Assembly (NCBI RefSeq): GCF_001418345.1
Contig: NZ_LIPW01000005.1
Location: 62,001-126,000 of the forward strand
Direction: 5' to 3'
Source of the DNA: Pseudidiomarina woesei
GTDB lineage: Bacteria > Pseudomonadota > Gammaproteobacteria > Enterobacterales > Alteromonadaceae
DNA: 64,000 bases
Below, piece after piece: positions 49,264-64,000 of the stretch (position 1 is its first letter; each line of letters begins with the position of its first letter). Position numbers and translations under genes: made by a program. The notes beneath the pieces were generated by a model, which made no database searches, was not told where the DNA came from, and saw only the letters and a program-made list of their open reading frames with translations.

Positions 49264-51231
49264 CTAAGGGGGCGATGAAATCACACCAATTGTCATTGGC
49301 TCGAGCTGCTTAAAAACATCGGGCGAATTGTCGTTGTCTCGCAAGGTACGATAAATCTGCTGATAAGCCAAAACATTCTTAACGTAGTTGCGCGTTTCAT
49401 GATAAGGGATCATTTCTATCCATCGGTCTGCTTCAATCGGCTGCGCCGGTAACCAATCATAAACTCGATAAATACCTGCATTGTATGCGGCGGTAGCTAG
49501 CAGCCAGTTGCCACCCAAGCGGCGCTGCAAGTCCGACAAGTAGCGCGTGCCTAAGCTAATGTTATAACTCGGGTTAAAAAGCTCTAGGCGCGTAACGTCT
49601 TTACGAGCAATTAGCTTTGCTGTGCTCGGTAATAACTGCATTAACCCGTACGCCCCAGCATGCGAGCGCGCATCGTTGCGAAAAGCACTTTCGCGGCGCG
49701 AGACCGCCAAAGCCCAGTTCACATCGATGTTGGCAGCATTGGCAAAGCGCAAGTGCTCGTCTATAAAGGCAGTGGGAAACCGTTGGCTGATTGCATCAAA
49801 TGCGCCAATGCGGCCGAGCGTATAAATGGCTTGATCATGCCACTCCCATTCACTGGCAATAATAGCTAACGCACGTTGCTGATCTTCAGTGGTATGGTCA
49901 AGCAGTGCGTTCCATTCGCGTCGCGCTTCAAGTTGACGATCAAGTTGACGCAACTCTGCTGCGCGTTGCACTCCAGGCAATTGCCGTACTGCGCTGATAT
50001 CTTCCGGCATCATTTCAAGCGCTTCGCGCGCTAAACTTAGCGGTTGATTCAACTTGGCGGCGGCCAAAAAGCCATAATAGCTACGCTGCTGCGCAACTCG
50101 CCCCCAAACCTGCTGTGCTACATGAGTGTGGCCAAGCTCGTTGAGCGCACGCGCAAACCAATACTGCCACTGATCGGTTTCTCGTTGGCTATCTGGTAAG
50201 CGCGGTACCAAGCCAACTATTTGTGACCAAGCCCCTCGGCGCAGCCACTCGGCCAATTGCCAATGTAACGTTGAGTCGGTGTGTTCGGTCGGTTCAATTC
50301 TGGCTAACCAGCGGCTTGCATGATCATGCCCTTTTAAACTCAGTGCCGTGGCAAAGGTCTGCCGTATTTCTCGATATTGTTCCGCCGTAAATGTAATGTG
50401 CGTTGGCAGCGATTCGATAAACGTCAGCGCCATATCAGGCTCTTGCCAAATAAGCCGACGCAACCCGTAGGCTACTATTGCGGTTTCTTGTTGCGGGTAT
50501 TGCCCCGACAACTTGCTTTTATTCGTGACAGCCTTTGGGTTGCGCCGCACGGCCCTAAAATGCTCAGCTAAAGGCTGCATGCCTTGTGGTAGCATTTTTT
50601 GCAAGTAAGGAATTAACTGATGCTTGCCACCGTCAGCAGCAAGCGCTATTCGCTGCCAAACCATTGCGTCGGTTCTTCGCCCTGCATTTGTCCAAGCTTC
50701 TAGTATTGGGTCACACGCATCCGGCAACGACTCACCAGTTAACCAAATCGCGTCTACTTGTTGCAATATTGGCGTGGTATCTCCACTACCGGTTGCCAAC
50801 TGAGAATACAAATAGAAACACTGATGCGCTGTGGTTGCAGGCAGCTGGTAGTCATGCATAAACGCTTCATAATGATGCTCTTCCATTAGCTTATCTAACC
50901 ACGCTTGGCGCGTTTGCCAACCTAGCGGCGAATGCTGGTGCTCGCGAATAAAAGCACGCACCTGTGGAGCGTCACTTAACTTCGCATAACGTTGCCAGTA
51001 TTGTGCATCTAAATAAGCAGCCAAGATATAGCCATCAAGCGTTGGCCGCATGAGCTTGTACTCTTTTAGCTCATGCCGTTGTAGCAGCTGCTCAGTGTCA
51101 ATAAAGCGTTCACGAAGCTGCTGTTGTGGGTTTAGTTGCTGCGTCGCAGGCACATTTGCGGCCGCATTACTCCCGACCAACCCCAACCAGGTCATCAAAC
51201 CAATTTGCAAACTTTGAACTAACTTCAGCAT
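49264..51231 (-). CDS. Soluble lytic murein transglycosylase (Slt70-like)
   Basis: The 655-residue protein has a signal peptide (MLKLVQSLQIGLMTWLGLVGSNAAA). A long alpha-helical U-ring domain (about 35-440) leads to the catalytic domain with Glu in SRRESAFRNDARSHAGAYGLMQLLPSTA, then YLSDLQRRLGGNWLLATAAYNAG. It cleaves glycan strands with formation of 1,6-anhydromuropeptides. The divergent fadBA genes share its upstream region. Confidence 0.93.
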   Translation of the reverse strand: MLKLVQSLQIGLMTWLGLVGSNAAANVPATQQLNPQQQLRERFIDTEQLLQRHELKEYKLMRPTLDGYILAAYLDAQYWQRYAKLSDAPQVRAFIREHQHSPLGWQTRQAWLDKLMEEHHYEAFMHDYQLPATTAHQCFYLYSQLATGSGDTTPILQQVDAIWLTGESLPDACDPILEAWTNAGRRTDAMVWQRIALAADGGKHQLIPYLQKMLPQGMQPLAEHFRAVRRNPKAVTNKSKLSGQYPQQETAIVAYGLRRLIWQEPDMALTFIESLPTHITFTAEQYREIRQTFATALSLKGHDHASRWLARIEPTEHTDSTLHWQLAEWLRRGAWSQIVGLVPRLPDSQRETDQWQYWFARALNELGHTHVAQQVWGRVAQQRSYYGFLAAAKLNQPLSLAREALEMMPEDISAVRQLPGVQRAAELRQLDRQLEARREWNALLDHTTEDQQRALAIIASEWEWHDQAIYTLGRIGAFDAISQRFPTAFIDEHLRFANAANIDVNWALAVSRRESAFRNDARSHAGAYGLMQLLPSTAKLIARKDVTRLELFNPSYNISLGTRYLSDLQRRLGGNWLLATAAYNAGIYRVYDWLPAQPIEADRWIEMIPYHETRNYVKNVLAYQQIYRTLRDNDNSPDVFKQLEPMTIGVISSPP

Positions 51232-51233
51232 AA

Positions 51234-51250
51234 TTCAAACGCACGTTTAA
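51234..51250. promoter_or_regulatory. Possible PsrA operator
   Basis: TTCAAACGCACGTTTAA holds CAAAC-N4-GTTT arms, close to the PsrA (fatty-acid regulator) pattern in gammaproteobacteria. It lies about 110 bases upstream of fadB and next to the slt start. Confidence 0.4.
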
Positions 51251-51357
51251 AAAATCATTGAAAATTTGGCCCATTCAGGCCACACTCTAGGGCGACTATA
51301 AGAACCACTTTAACCGAAAGCAATCTGATTATCAGTAACCGCTCAAGGAGACCGAAC

Positions 51358-54692
<3,335 letters not shown>

Positions 54693-54703
54693 CCGTTCAA
54701 ATT

Positions 54704-54850
54704 CGATATTAGCTATCGGATATCGGATATTAGAAAACCGCTAGCGGCATCGCCGTTAGCGGTTTTTTTTGCCCTAATATCTGCTGAACTAATATCCATT
54801 ATCTAATAGCTAATATCGCTTTTGCTGTTCACAGCTAATATCGCTTTTGC
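54704..54850. repeat. GATATTA/TAATATC repeat region around the fadA terminator (copy B)
   Basis: Left units (54704-54733) include GATATTAG, GGATATCGGATATTAG. Right units (54774-54850) contain CTAATATC several times. Within it GCTAATATCGCTTTTGC occurs twice exactly (54809-54825 and 54834-54850). The layout equals that at 13761-13857. Confidence 0.6.
54734..54770 (+). terminator. Terminator of fadBA
   Basis: A stem of about 14 pairs, AAAACCGCTAG...CGTTAGCGGTTTT with one wobble and a 3-base loop, is followed by eight T residues. It lies 40 bases after the fadA stop. Confidence 0.9.
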
Positions 54851-54853
54851 AGT

Positions 54854-55087
54854 TTAAGAGCCTTTACGAATAATGTAGCGGTACGGCAAATCAGTGGTCT
54901 GAGCGCTGACTAATTCATGATCCATAAACCGGCAAAAACTCGGAATATCACGCGTTGTTGCCGGGTCATCTGCAATCACCGTCAACTCGTCACCCACCGC
55001 TAATTTTCGCATGGCCACACGCAGCATCATTACAGGTTCTGGGCAACGCAATCCGAGTGTATCTAACTCGTTGGTGGTTTCACTCAT
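54854..55087 (-). CDS. tusA: Sulfur carrier protein TusA
   Basis: The 77-residue protein has [22 protein letters not shown] with the persulfide-carrying Cys15, and [20 protein letters not shown]. It receives sulfur from IscS and passes it to TusBCD for 2-thiouridine in tRNA. It is the last gene of a possible GNAT-tusA group. A 17-base direct repeat lies immediately downstream. Confidence 0.94.
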   Translation of the reverse strand: MSETTNELDTLGLRCPEPVMMLRVAMRKLAVGDELTVIADDPATTRDIPSFCRFMDHELVSAQTTDLPYRYIIRKGS

Positions 55088-55126
55088 TCACTCACCTCGA
55101 ATAACCGTTAACGATTAACGGTCGTG

Positions 55127-55606
55127 CTACAGATATTTCTGCCAAAATTCGGCTTTGCCCATTTCGGCATCAAGCTGATATGGCTTAAAGCCAAACTTCT
55201 CATAGGCGATTTTGGCCGGCTCATTGCCTTGTAACACTTCCAGCGTTAACTTGCAGCAGCCGCGAAATTGCGCCAAGGTGCTTACTTCTTCAAGTAGGCG
55301 TTTCGCAATACCCTGCCCGCGAAAGTCTTTGATCACCGCAATATCGTGAATATTCATCACAGGTTTCGCGGCGAACGTTGAAAAACCTTCGACACAGTTG
55401 GCAAGCCCAACGGGTTGTTCGTCATTAAATGCGAGCAGCGAAAAAACATAGTCTCGCTTTGCCATTTCGTCAATCAGCGTGGTTTTCGTTGCTTCAGGTA
55501 ATGCTTCACCACCGCCCATTGGGTCTTGCGCGTAGTCATCGAGCATATCGATCACTGCTTGACGATGTTTCGGGTTGCTATAATCGGCAAGTACTATTTC
55601 TAACAT
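55127..55606 (-). CDS. GNAT-family N-acetyltransferase
   Basis: The 159-residue protein has the GNAT core: VGLANCVEGFSTFAAKPVMNIHDIAVIKDF, the acetyl-CoA loop RGQGIAKRLLEEV, and EGNEPAKIAYEKFGF-like C-terminal segment (LQGNEPAKIAYEKFGFK). The substrate is unknown. It starts 11 bases after the tag stop, and 40 bases separate it from tusA, so tag-GNAT-tusA may be an operon. Confidence 0.88.
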   Translation of the reverse strand: MLEIVLADYSNPKHRQAVIDMLDDYAQDPMGGGEALPEATKTTLIDEMAKRDYVFSLLAFNDEQPVGLANCVEGFSTFAAKPVMNIHDIAVIKDFRGQGIAKRLLEEVSTLAQFRGCCKLTLEVLQGNEPAKIAYEKFGFKPYQLDAEMGKAEFWQKYL

Positions 55607-55617
55607 ATCAAACTCAT

Positions 55618-56211
55618 CTATAAGGAAAATTGACGCATTTCAGTGCAAACGCTTTGGTAACAATGGCAGTCAACAACATGATCATTGACCATACCGACAG
55701 CCTGCATAAATGCATAGCAAATTGTCGTGCCGACAAAATTAAAACCGGCTTTTTTCAAGGCTTTCGCCATGTTATCAGAAACGCTGTCTGATGTGGGTAT
55801 GTCGCCGCCCTTGCGGGCGAAGATTCGCGGCTTTCCATCGCTAAATTGCCAAAGAAATTGGTTAAAGTCGATACCTTGCTCACGCAAGCGCAAGTAGGCG
55901 CGCGCGTTTTTAAATATCGATTCAATTTTCAGTCGATTACGAATAATTCCAGCGTTGTGCATTAATTCGGCTTGGTACGATGGTGGTAGTTGTACAATTT
56001 TTTCAGGGTCAAAATTGCAAAAAGCAGCTTCATAATTAGCCTGCTTACGCAGTATAGTTATCCAGCTAAGGCCAGCTTGCTGCCCGTCTAGGCACAACTT
56101 GGCAAATAGCTCTTGGCTATCGGCAACGGGGCGTCCCCACACATTGTCGTGGTACGCAACATAGTCTTCTGCGGTGCCGCACCAGGTACAGCGTTGAATT
56201 GTTTCGCTCAT
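55618..56211 (-). CDS. tag: 3-methyladenine DNA glycosylase I
   Basis: The 197-residue protein has RCTWCGTAEDYVAYHDNVWGRP, FAKLCLDGQQAGLSWITILRKQANY and the C-terminal DHVVDCHCY. The N- and C-terminal Cys and His residues form the zinc-binding snap, and the helix-hairpin-helix core fits Tag. It removes 3-methyladenine from alkylated DNA. It is divergent from glyQ. Confidence 0.95.
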   Translation of the reverse strand: MSETIQRCTWCGTAEDYVAYHDNVWGRPVADSQELFAKLCLDGQQAGLSWITILRKQANYEAAFCNFDPEKIVQLPPSYQAELMHNAGIIRNRLKIESIFKNARAYLRLREQGIDFNQFLWQFSDGKPRIFARKGGDIPTSDSVSDNMAKALKKAGFNFVGTTICYAFMQAVGMVNDHVVDCHCYQSVCTEMRQFSL

Positions 56212-56293
56212 TTAACAAGGTATCCTGTATCCGCGCGCCAACACAGGGTATAATTTACGCCACTTTGGATTAAAAATCAGCACGAGATAACGC

Positions 56294-57217
56294 ATGGCTA
56301 GTTACGATGTAAAAACGTTTCAAGGGCTAATACTTGCTCTGCAGGATTATTGGGCACAGCAAGGCTGCGCCGTTGTTCAACCTCTCGACATGGAAGTAGG
56401 TGCGGGTACCTTTCACCCCATGACCTTTTTACGCTCGGTTGGCCCAGAACCAGCTAGCTTTGCCTATGTGCAACCATGTCGCCGGCCAACCGACGGCCGC
56501 TATGGTGAAAACCCTAACCGCTTGCAGCACTATTATCAGTTTCAAGTACTGTTAAAGCCTTCACCGTCAAACATTCAAGAGCTTTATCTCGGCTCGCTTG
56601 AAATGCTCGGTTTCGACCCATTGGTCCATGACATTCGCTTCGTTGAGGACAACTGGGAGTCACCAACTTTGGGCGCTTGGGGGCTAGGTTGGGAAGTGTG
56701 GCTAAATGGGATGGAAGTGACACAGTTCACCTACTTTCAACAAGTTGGCGGCTTAGAATGTAAGCCGGTAGCCGGCGAAATTACGTACGGCCTTGAGCGC
56801 TTAGCGATGTACATTCAAGGCGTTGATAGCATTTACGACTTGGTGTGGACCGACGGCCCGCGCGGCAAGATTTTATACGGTGATGTATTTCATCAAAACG
56901 AAGTCGAGCAATCGACTTATAACTTTGAACATGCGGACGTTGACGTTTTATTTGCCCGTTTTGACTCTTGCGAGAAAGAATGTGAGCACTTACTCGCAAA
57001 CAATCTACCGTTACCTGCGTACGAGCAAGTCATGCGCGCATCTCATGCCTTTAACTTGCTCGACGCACGCCACGCAATTTCAGTAACAGAGCGTCAACGC
57101 TATATTCTGCGCGTCCGTACCATGGCCAAAGGCTGCGCAGAGGCCTATTTTGCCGCACGAGAAGCACTAGGCTTTTCGCTCGCGCAGTCATCGACAACCA
57201 ACAAGCAAGGAGCTTAA
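56294..57217 (+). CDS. glyQ: Glycyl-tRNA synthetase alpha subunit
   Basis: The 307-residue protein contains the class II motifs [74 protein letters not shown] and YGLERLAMY. It forms the catalytic half of the alpha2beta2 glycyl-tRNA synthetase. It is followed by glyS with a 2-base gap. Confidence 0.98.
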   Translation: MASYDVKTFQGLILALQDYWAQQGCAVVQPLDMEVGAGTFHPMTFLRSVGPEPASFAYVQPCRRPTDGRYGENPNRLQHYYQFQVLLKPSPSNIQELYLGSLEMLGFDPLVHDIRFVEDNWESPTLGAWGLGWEVWLNGMEVTQFTYFQQVGGLECKPVAGEITYGLERLAMYIQGVDSIYDLVWTDGPRGKILYGDVFHQNEVEQSTYNFEHADVDVLFARFDSCEKECEHLLANNLPLPAYEQVMRASHAFNLLDARHAISVTERQRYILRVRTMAKGCAEAYFAAREALGFSLAQSSTTNKQGA

Positions 57218-57219
57218 CC

Positions 57220-59289
57220 GTGCAACAGAATACGTTACTGGTTGAAATTGGCACTGAAGAACTTCCGCCAAAAGCTCTAAAAGGTCTTAGCGAAGCATTT
57301 ACCGAAGCCCTTAGCAGCTTATTGAATGACAATGAGTTTTCATTCGCTGCGGTCAAATCTTTTGCGTCACCGCGCCGCTTAGCCGTGCAGGTAAAAGAAC
57401 TCAGTGCTCAGCAAAAAGATAAAGTTGTAGAAAAACGCGGCCCTGCTGTCAATGTTGCCTTTGATGACAACGGCAATGCGACTAAAGCAGCCGAAGGTTG
57501 GGCTCGCGGTAATGGCATTACCGTAGCCGACGCAGAACGCTTAGTAACCGACAAGGGCGAATGGCTGCTATACAAAGCCGAAGTTAAGGGCCAACCATTA
57601 GCCGAAGTGTTGCCTGACTTAGTTAACCAAGCCTTGAAAAAGCTGCCAATACCGAAGCCAATGCGCTGGGGTAATGGCACCGCGCAGTTTATTCGTCCCG
57701 TCAAAACCGTCACCATGATGTTTGGCGACGCAGTTATTGCCGGCACCGTGCTCGATGTGCAGGCGGGTAACTACATTCAGGGGCATCGTTTTCACGCACC
57801 ACAAGGTGCGACACTGGCGCATGCAGATGACTACGAAACAACGTTAGAAAAAATTTGGGTGATTGGCGATTTTGACAAACGTCGTCAACGCATTGTCGAA
57901 GGCATCGCGTCGTTGGCCAACGAACTCAACGGGCAAGTTATTGAAGACAATGACCTTATTGACGAAGTAACCGCATTAGTTGAATGGCCGATTGCCCTCT
58001 CAGCGAGCTTCGACAAGAAATTCTTAGCGGTGCCTAAAGAGCCACTAATTGTCACCATGAAAGACGATCAGCGTTACTTCCCGTTAGAAGATGGCAAGGG
58101 CAATTTGTTGCCAGCATTTATTTTTATAACCAATATTGAGTCAAAAGACCCAGCACAAATAATTTCAGGTAATGAAAAAGTTGTTCGCCCTCGCCTGGCC
58201 GATGCACAGTTCTTTTTTGAAACCGACAAAAAGACAACGCTGGCAGCTCGCGTAGATGGTCTAGGCAATATTCTATTCCAAAAACAGCTCGGCTCAATCA
58301 AGGACAAATCAGCGCGCATTGCTCAAGTTGCCGCTGAAATTGCCAAGCAGCTTGAAACTGATGCCACGGTAGCGGCGCGCGCTGGATTATTGTGTAAAGC
58401 CGATTTGTCGTCGCAAATGGTGCTGGAGTTCCCTGAAACGCAAGGCGTCATGGGCATGCATTATGCGCGCCACGATGGCGAAGCCAAAGGCGTTGCAGAA
58501 GCAATTTTCGAACATTACTTACCACGGTTCTCGGGCGATGACCTGCCAGCGACTAAAGCAGGTGCTGCAGTAGCAATTGCCGACAAGTTGGACAGCTTGG
58601 TGGGTATTTTTGGTATTGGCCAAGTACCGAAAGGTGACCGTGACCCGTTTGCATTGCGCCGTGCTGCTATTGGTTTATTGCGTATTATTGTGGAAGGCAA
58701 TTACCGTAGCTTAGACCTAGAAAAGCTTGTGGATGTGTCGATTGATAGTTTCGGTGCTATGCTTACCGCAGATAACGTTAAAGCTGACGTGGTTGACTTC
58801 TTATTAGGTCGATTCCGCGCGTGGTATCAAGAACAAGGCATTGCGGTCGATGTTATTCAGGCCGTATTAGCCCGTCGACCGACCTCGCCGGTTGATTTTG
58901 ATCAACGTGTACATGCTGTCACGGCCTTCCGCGAACTTCCAGAGGCCGAAGCATTAGCGGCAGCAAATAAACGCGTAAGTAATATTCTCGCCAAGGTTGA
59001 AGGGCAGTTACCGCAGGTTGTTACCGATTCCTTGTTGTCTGAAGCCCCAGAGAAAGATCTCGCTAAAGCCATTATAGCGGCACGTGATGCCTCTTCGGCT
59101 GCGCTACAGCAAGGCAACTATGCGGACGCATTGAAAGCCTTAGCAGCTTTGCAGCAGCCGGTCGACGTATTCTTTGAGAACGTGATGGTGAACGCCGATG
59201 ACGACGCGGTTCGTCAAAATCGTTTAGCTTTATTGAATCAACTTCGCGAGTTGTTTTTGCAAATTGCGGATATTTCGATTTTAAATTAA
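57220..59289 (+). CDS. glyS: Glycyl-tRNA synthetase beta subunit
   Basis: The protein has 689 residues, with [22 protein letters not shown] at the start, [27 protein letters not shown] and a central HD-like region. The C-terminal anticodon-binding DALR-type segment follows. It binds tRNA-Gly together with GlyQ. The start is GTG at 57220. A strong terminator follows at 59351. Confidence 0.98.
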   Translation: MQQNTLLVEIGTEELPPKALKGLSEAFTEALSSLLNDNEFSFAAVKSFASPRRLAVQVKELSAQQKDKVVEKRGPAVNVAFDDNGNATKAAEGWARGNGITVADAERLVTDKGEWLLYKAEVKGQPLAEVLPDLVNQALKKLPIPKPMRWGNGTAQFIRPVKTVTMMFGDAVIAGTVLDVQAGNYIQGHRFHAPQGATLAHADDYETTLEKIWVIGDFDKRRQRIVEGIASLANELNGQVIEDNDLIDEVTALVEWPIALSASFDKKFLAVPKEPLIVTMKDDQRYFPLEDGKGNLLPAFIFITNIESKDPAQIISGNEKVVRPRLADAQFFFETDKKTTLAARVDGLGNILFQKQLGSIKDKSARIAQVAAEIAKQLETDATVAARAGLLCKADLSSQMVLEFPETQGVMGMHYARHDGEAKGVAEAIFEHYLPRFSGDDLPATKAGAAVAIADKLDSLVGIFGIGQVPKGDRDPFALRRAAIGLLRIIVEGNYRSLDLEKLVDVSIDSFGAMLTADNVKADVVDFLLGRFRAWYQEQGIAVDVIQAVLARRPTSPVDFDQRVHAVTAFRELPEAEALAAANKRVSNILAKVEGQLPQVVTDSLLSEAPEKDLAKAIIAARDASSAALQQGNYADALKALAALQQPVDVFFENVMVNADDDAVRQNRLALLNQLRELFLQIADISILN

Positions 59290-59350
59290 ACTAAACGCAT
59301 AAGATTCAGGTTAACTGATAACTGACCTTGTTTCTTTGTTTCCAAAAATG

Positions 59351-59381
59351 AAAAAGGGAGCCTGCAAAGGCTCCCTTTTTT
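59351..59381. terminator. Bidirectional terminator between glyS and gyrB
   Basis: Stem AAAAAGGGAGCCT / AGGCTCCCTTTTT with a GCAA loop has T-runs on both exits. It serves both glyQS and the convergent gyrB operon. Confidence 0.92.
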
Positions 59382-59400
59382 GTTGACCACTAAGTGCCGA

Positions 59401-62915
<3,515 letters not shown>

Positions 62916-62936
62916 ACTACGCTAATAACGCCACAA

Positions 62937-64000
62937 CTACAGTCGCATTGGCATAACAACATACAATGACGAGCTATCATCGTTGTCTTCAATTAAACCG
63001 CTTGCGTCAGAGGTCGACAATGTCAACTTTACCTTTTCACCTTGAATCGTGTTTAATACATCTATGAGGTAGCTCACATTAAAACCAATTTCTAATGGCT
63101 CTCCTTGGTATTCAACCTCTAACATTTCTTCGGCCGTTTCTTGCTCTGGGTTATTTGCCGTCAAACACATTTCACCAGAACTCAAGTTAAGCCTTACCCC
63201 GCGATATTTTTCATTCGACAAAATAGACGCGCGAGAGCAAGCCTGCTTAAGAACATCACGCTCTGCAACAACGACTTTATCGCCCCCGCTAGGCAGTACA
63301 CGGCGATAATCAGGGAAACGGCCATCGACCAGCTTGCTGGTAAAACCAATACCGTTTGTTTCAACGCGAATATGATTATTCCCAATCAAAACACGTACTT
63401 CGTTATCAGCGTCATCTAGTAAACGTAATAGCTCCATAACACCCTTACGAGGAACTATCACTTGTCGCGCAGCTAAGTTAGGCTGTCCAATATCGCAACT
63501 GCTCATTGCTAGTCGATGGCCATCGGTAGCTACAGTGCGCAAAATATTGGCGTCTGTTTCAAACAGCATGCCGTTCAAATAGTAACGTACGTCTTGGTTT
63601 GCCATTGAGAAATGCGTGCGTTCCATGAGGTCTTTTAACACCGCCTGGCTCGTCACTAATTGAATGTCGCTATCCCAATCATCGATATTAGGGAAGTCTT
63701 GCGCCGGCAAAGTCGCCAAAGTGAATTTACTACGACCAGAGCGAATCATCGCTTTATCTGCCGAAGCGCTAAATTCAACCACCGCACCATCTGGCAAGCT
63801 ACGTACAATATCGACTAGCTTTTTAGCCGGAACAGTGACTGCGCCTTGCTCTCCACTCTCAATAGTGCACGAAGAAACCAGCTCAACCTCTAAATCGGTA
63901 CCAGTTAAGCGCACTGAGTCCGATTCAACTTGAATTAATACATTCGACAAAATTGGAATAGTATGACGACGCTCAACAGCACCACTGACAACCTGAAGTG
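62937..64000 (-). CDS. dnaN: DNA polymerase III beta sliding clamp (N-terminus cut by window edge)
   Basis: The frame is open to base 64000, adding LQVVSGAVERRHTIPILSN upstream of the first internal Met, so about 354 residues are visible; 10-15 N-terminal residues lie outside. Motifs DFPNIDDWD, YYLNGMLFETDANILRTVATDGHRLAMS and the C-terminal end SSSLYVVMPMRL define DnaN. It forms the ring-shaped clamp for polymerase III. It is the first visible gene of dnaN-recF-gyrB; dnaA is expected further right. Confidence 0.97.
   Translation of the reverse strand, partial: LQVVSGAVERRHTIPILSNVLIQVESDSVRLTGTDLEVELVSSCTIESGEQGAVTVPAKKLVDIVRSLPDGAVVEFSASADKAMIRSGRSKFTLATLPAQDFPNIDDWDSDIQLVTSQAVLKDLMERTHFSMANQDVRYYLNGMLFETDANILRTVATDGHRLAMSSCDIGQPNLAARQVIVPRKGVMELLRLLDDADNEVRVLIGNNHIRVETNGIGFTSKLVDGRFPDYRRVLPSGGDKVVVAERDVLKQACSRASILSNEKYRGVRLNLSSGEMCLTANNPEQETAEEMLEVEYQGEPLEIGFNVSYLIDVLNTIQGEKVKLTLSTSDASGLIEDNDDSSSLYVVMPMRL

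Overview
The window looks like the origin-proximal part of a gammaproteobacterial chromosome. Family content and gene order fit Alteromonadales, most likely the Idiomarina/Pseudidiomarina group; this is inferred from synteny and remembered family relationships, not from a search. The right end carries dnaN-recF-gyrB (minus strand) next to glyQ-glyS. Two perfect parS-like palindromes lie inside recF, so dnaA and oriC are expected just beyond base 64000. I saw no rRNA, tRNA, CRISPR array, insertion sequence or prophage. The two S9-family peptidase lipoproteins, a secreted amidohydrolase and the fatty-acid beta-oxidation operon suit a marine heterotroph that feeds on peptides and lipids.

Left part (1-13,000): a partial membrane protein, a membrane-anchored GNAT protein, a META-domain lipoprotein and a dimeric-type dUTPase. 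Then come a four-gene lipoprotein operon headed by a CsgG homologue, an Sfp-type phosphopantetheinyl transferase and a 1-Cys peroxiredoxin. Next is a five-gene minus-strand cassette: RegB-like kinase, RegA-like regulator, DUF3365 haem protein, persulfide-dioxygenase-like MBL enzyme and YeiH-family exporter. It is divergent from a TonB-dependent copper receptor, with a CTTAAG-N5-CTTAAG box in between.

Middle (13,000-31,000): a YebC-family regulator, two S9 peptidase lipoproteins flanking a TPR-GGDEF protein, GST, DUF502, esterase, purEK, and a tandem pair of membrane diguanylate cyclases (one with a degenerate GGAEF site). An isochorismatase-fold hydrolase, a cold-shock protein with a strong sigma70 promoter, cysE, an amidohydrolase, DUF2489 and yihI follow. 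Between yihI and cytochrome c4 is a roughly 500-base gene-free stretch with a good candidate small RNA.

Right part (31,000-64,000) is mostly conserved housekeeping: cytochrome c4, engB, a DMT exporter and polA; aroE / globin / hemF / tsaC / yrdD / smg / dprA / LysM; def-fmt-rsmB-trkA facing trkH-yigZ; slt; fadBA; tusA, GNAT and tag; glyQS; gyrB-recF-dnaN. The globin gene lies antisense in the gap between hemF and aroE and overlaps both by a few bases.

The most interesting items are the candidate sRNA near 30,600, the parS pair in recF, the redox/sulfide cassette, the globin overlap, the GGAEF paralogue, and a repeat family of GATATTA/TAATATC units flanking two terminators.
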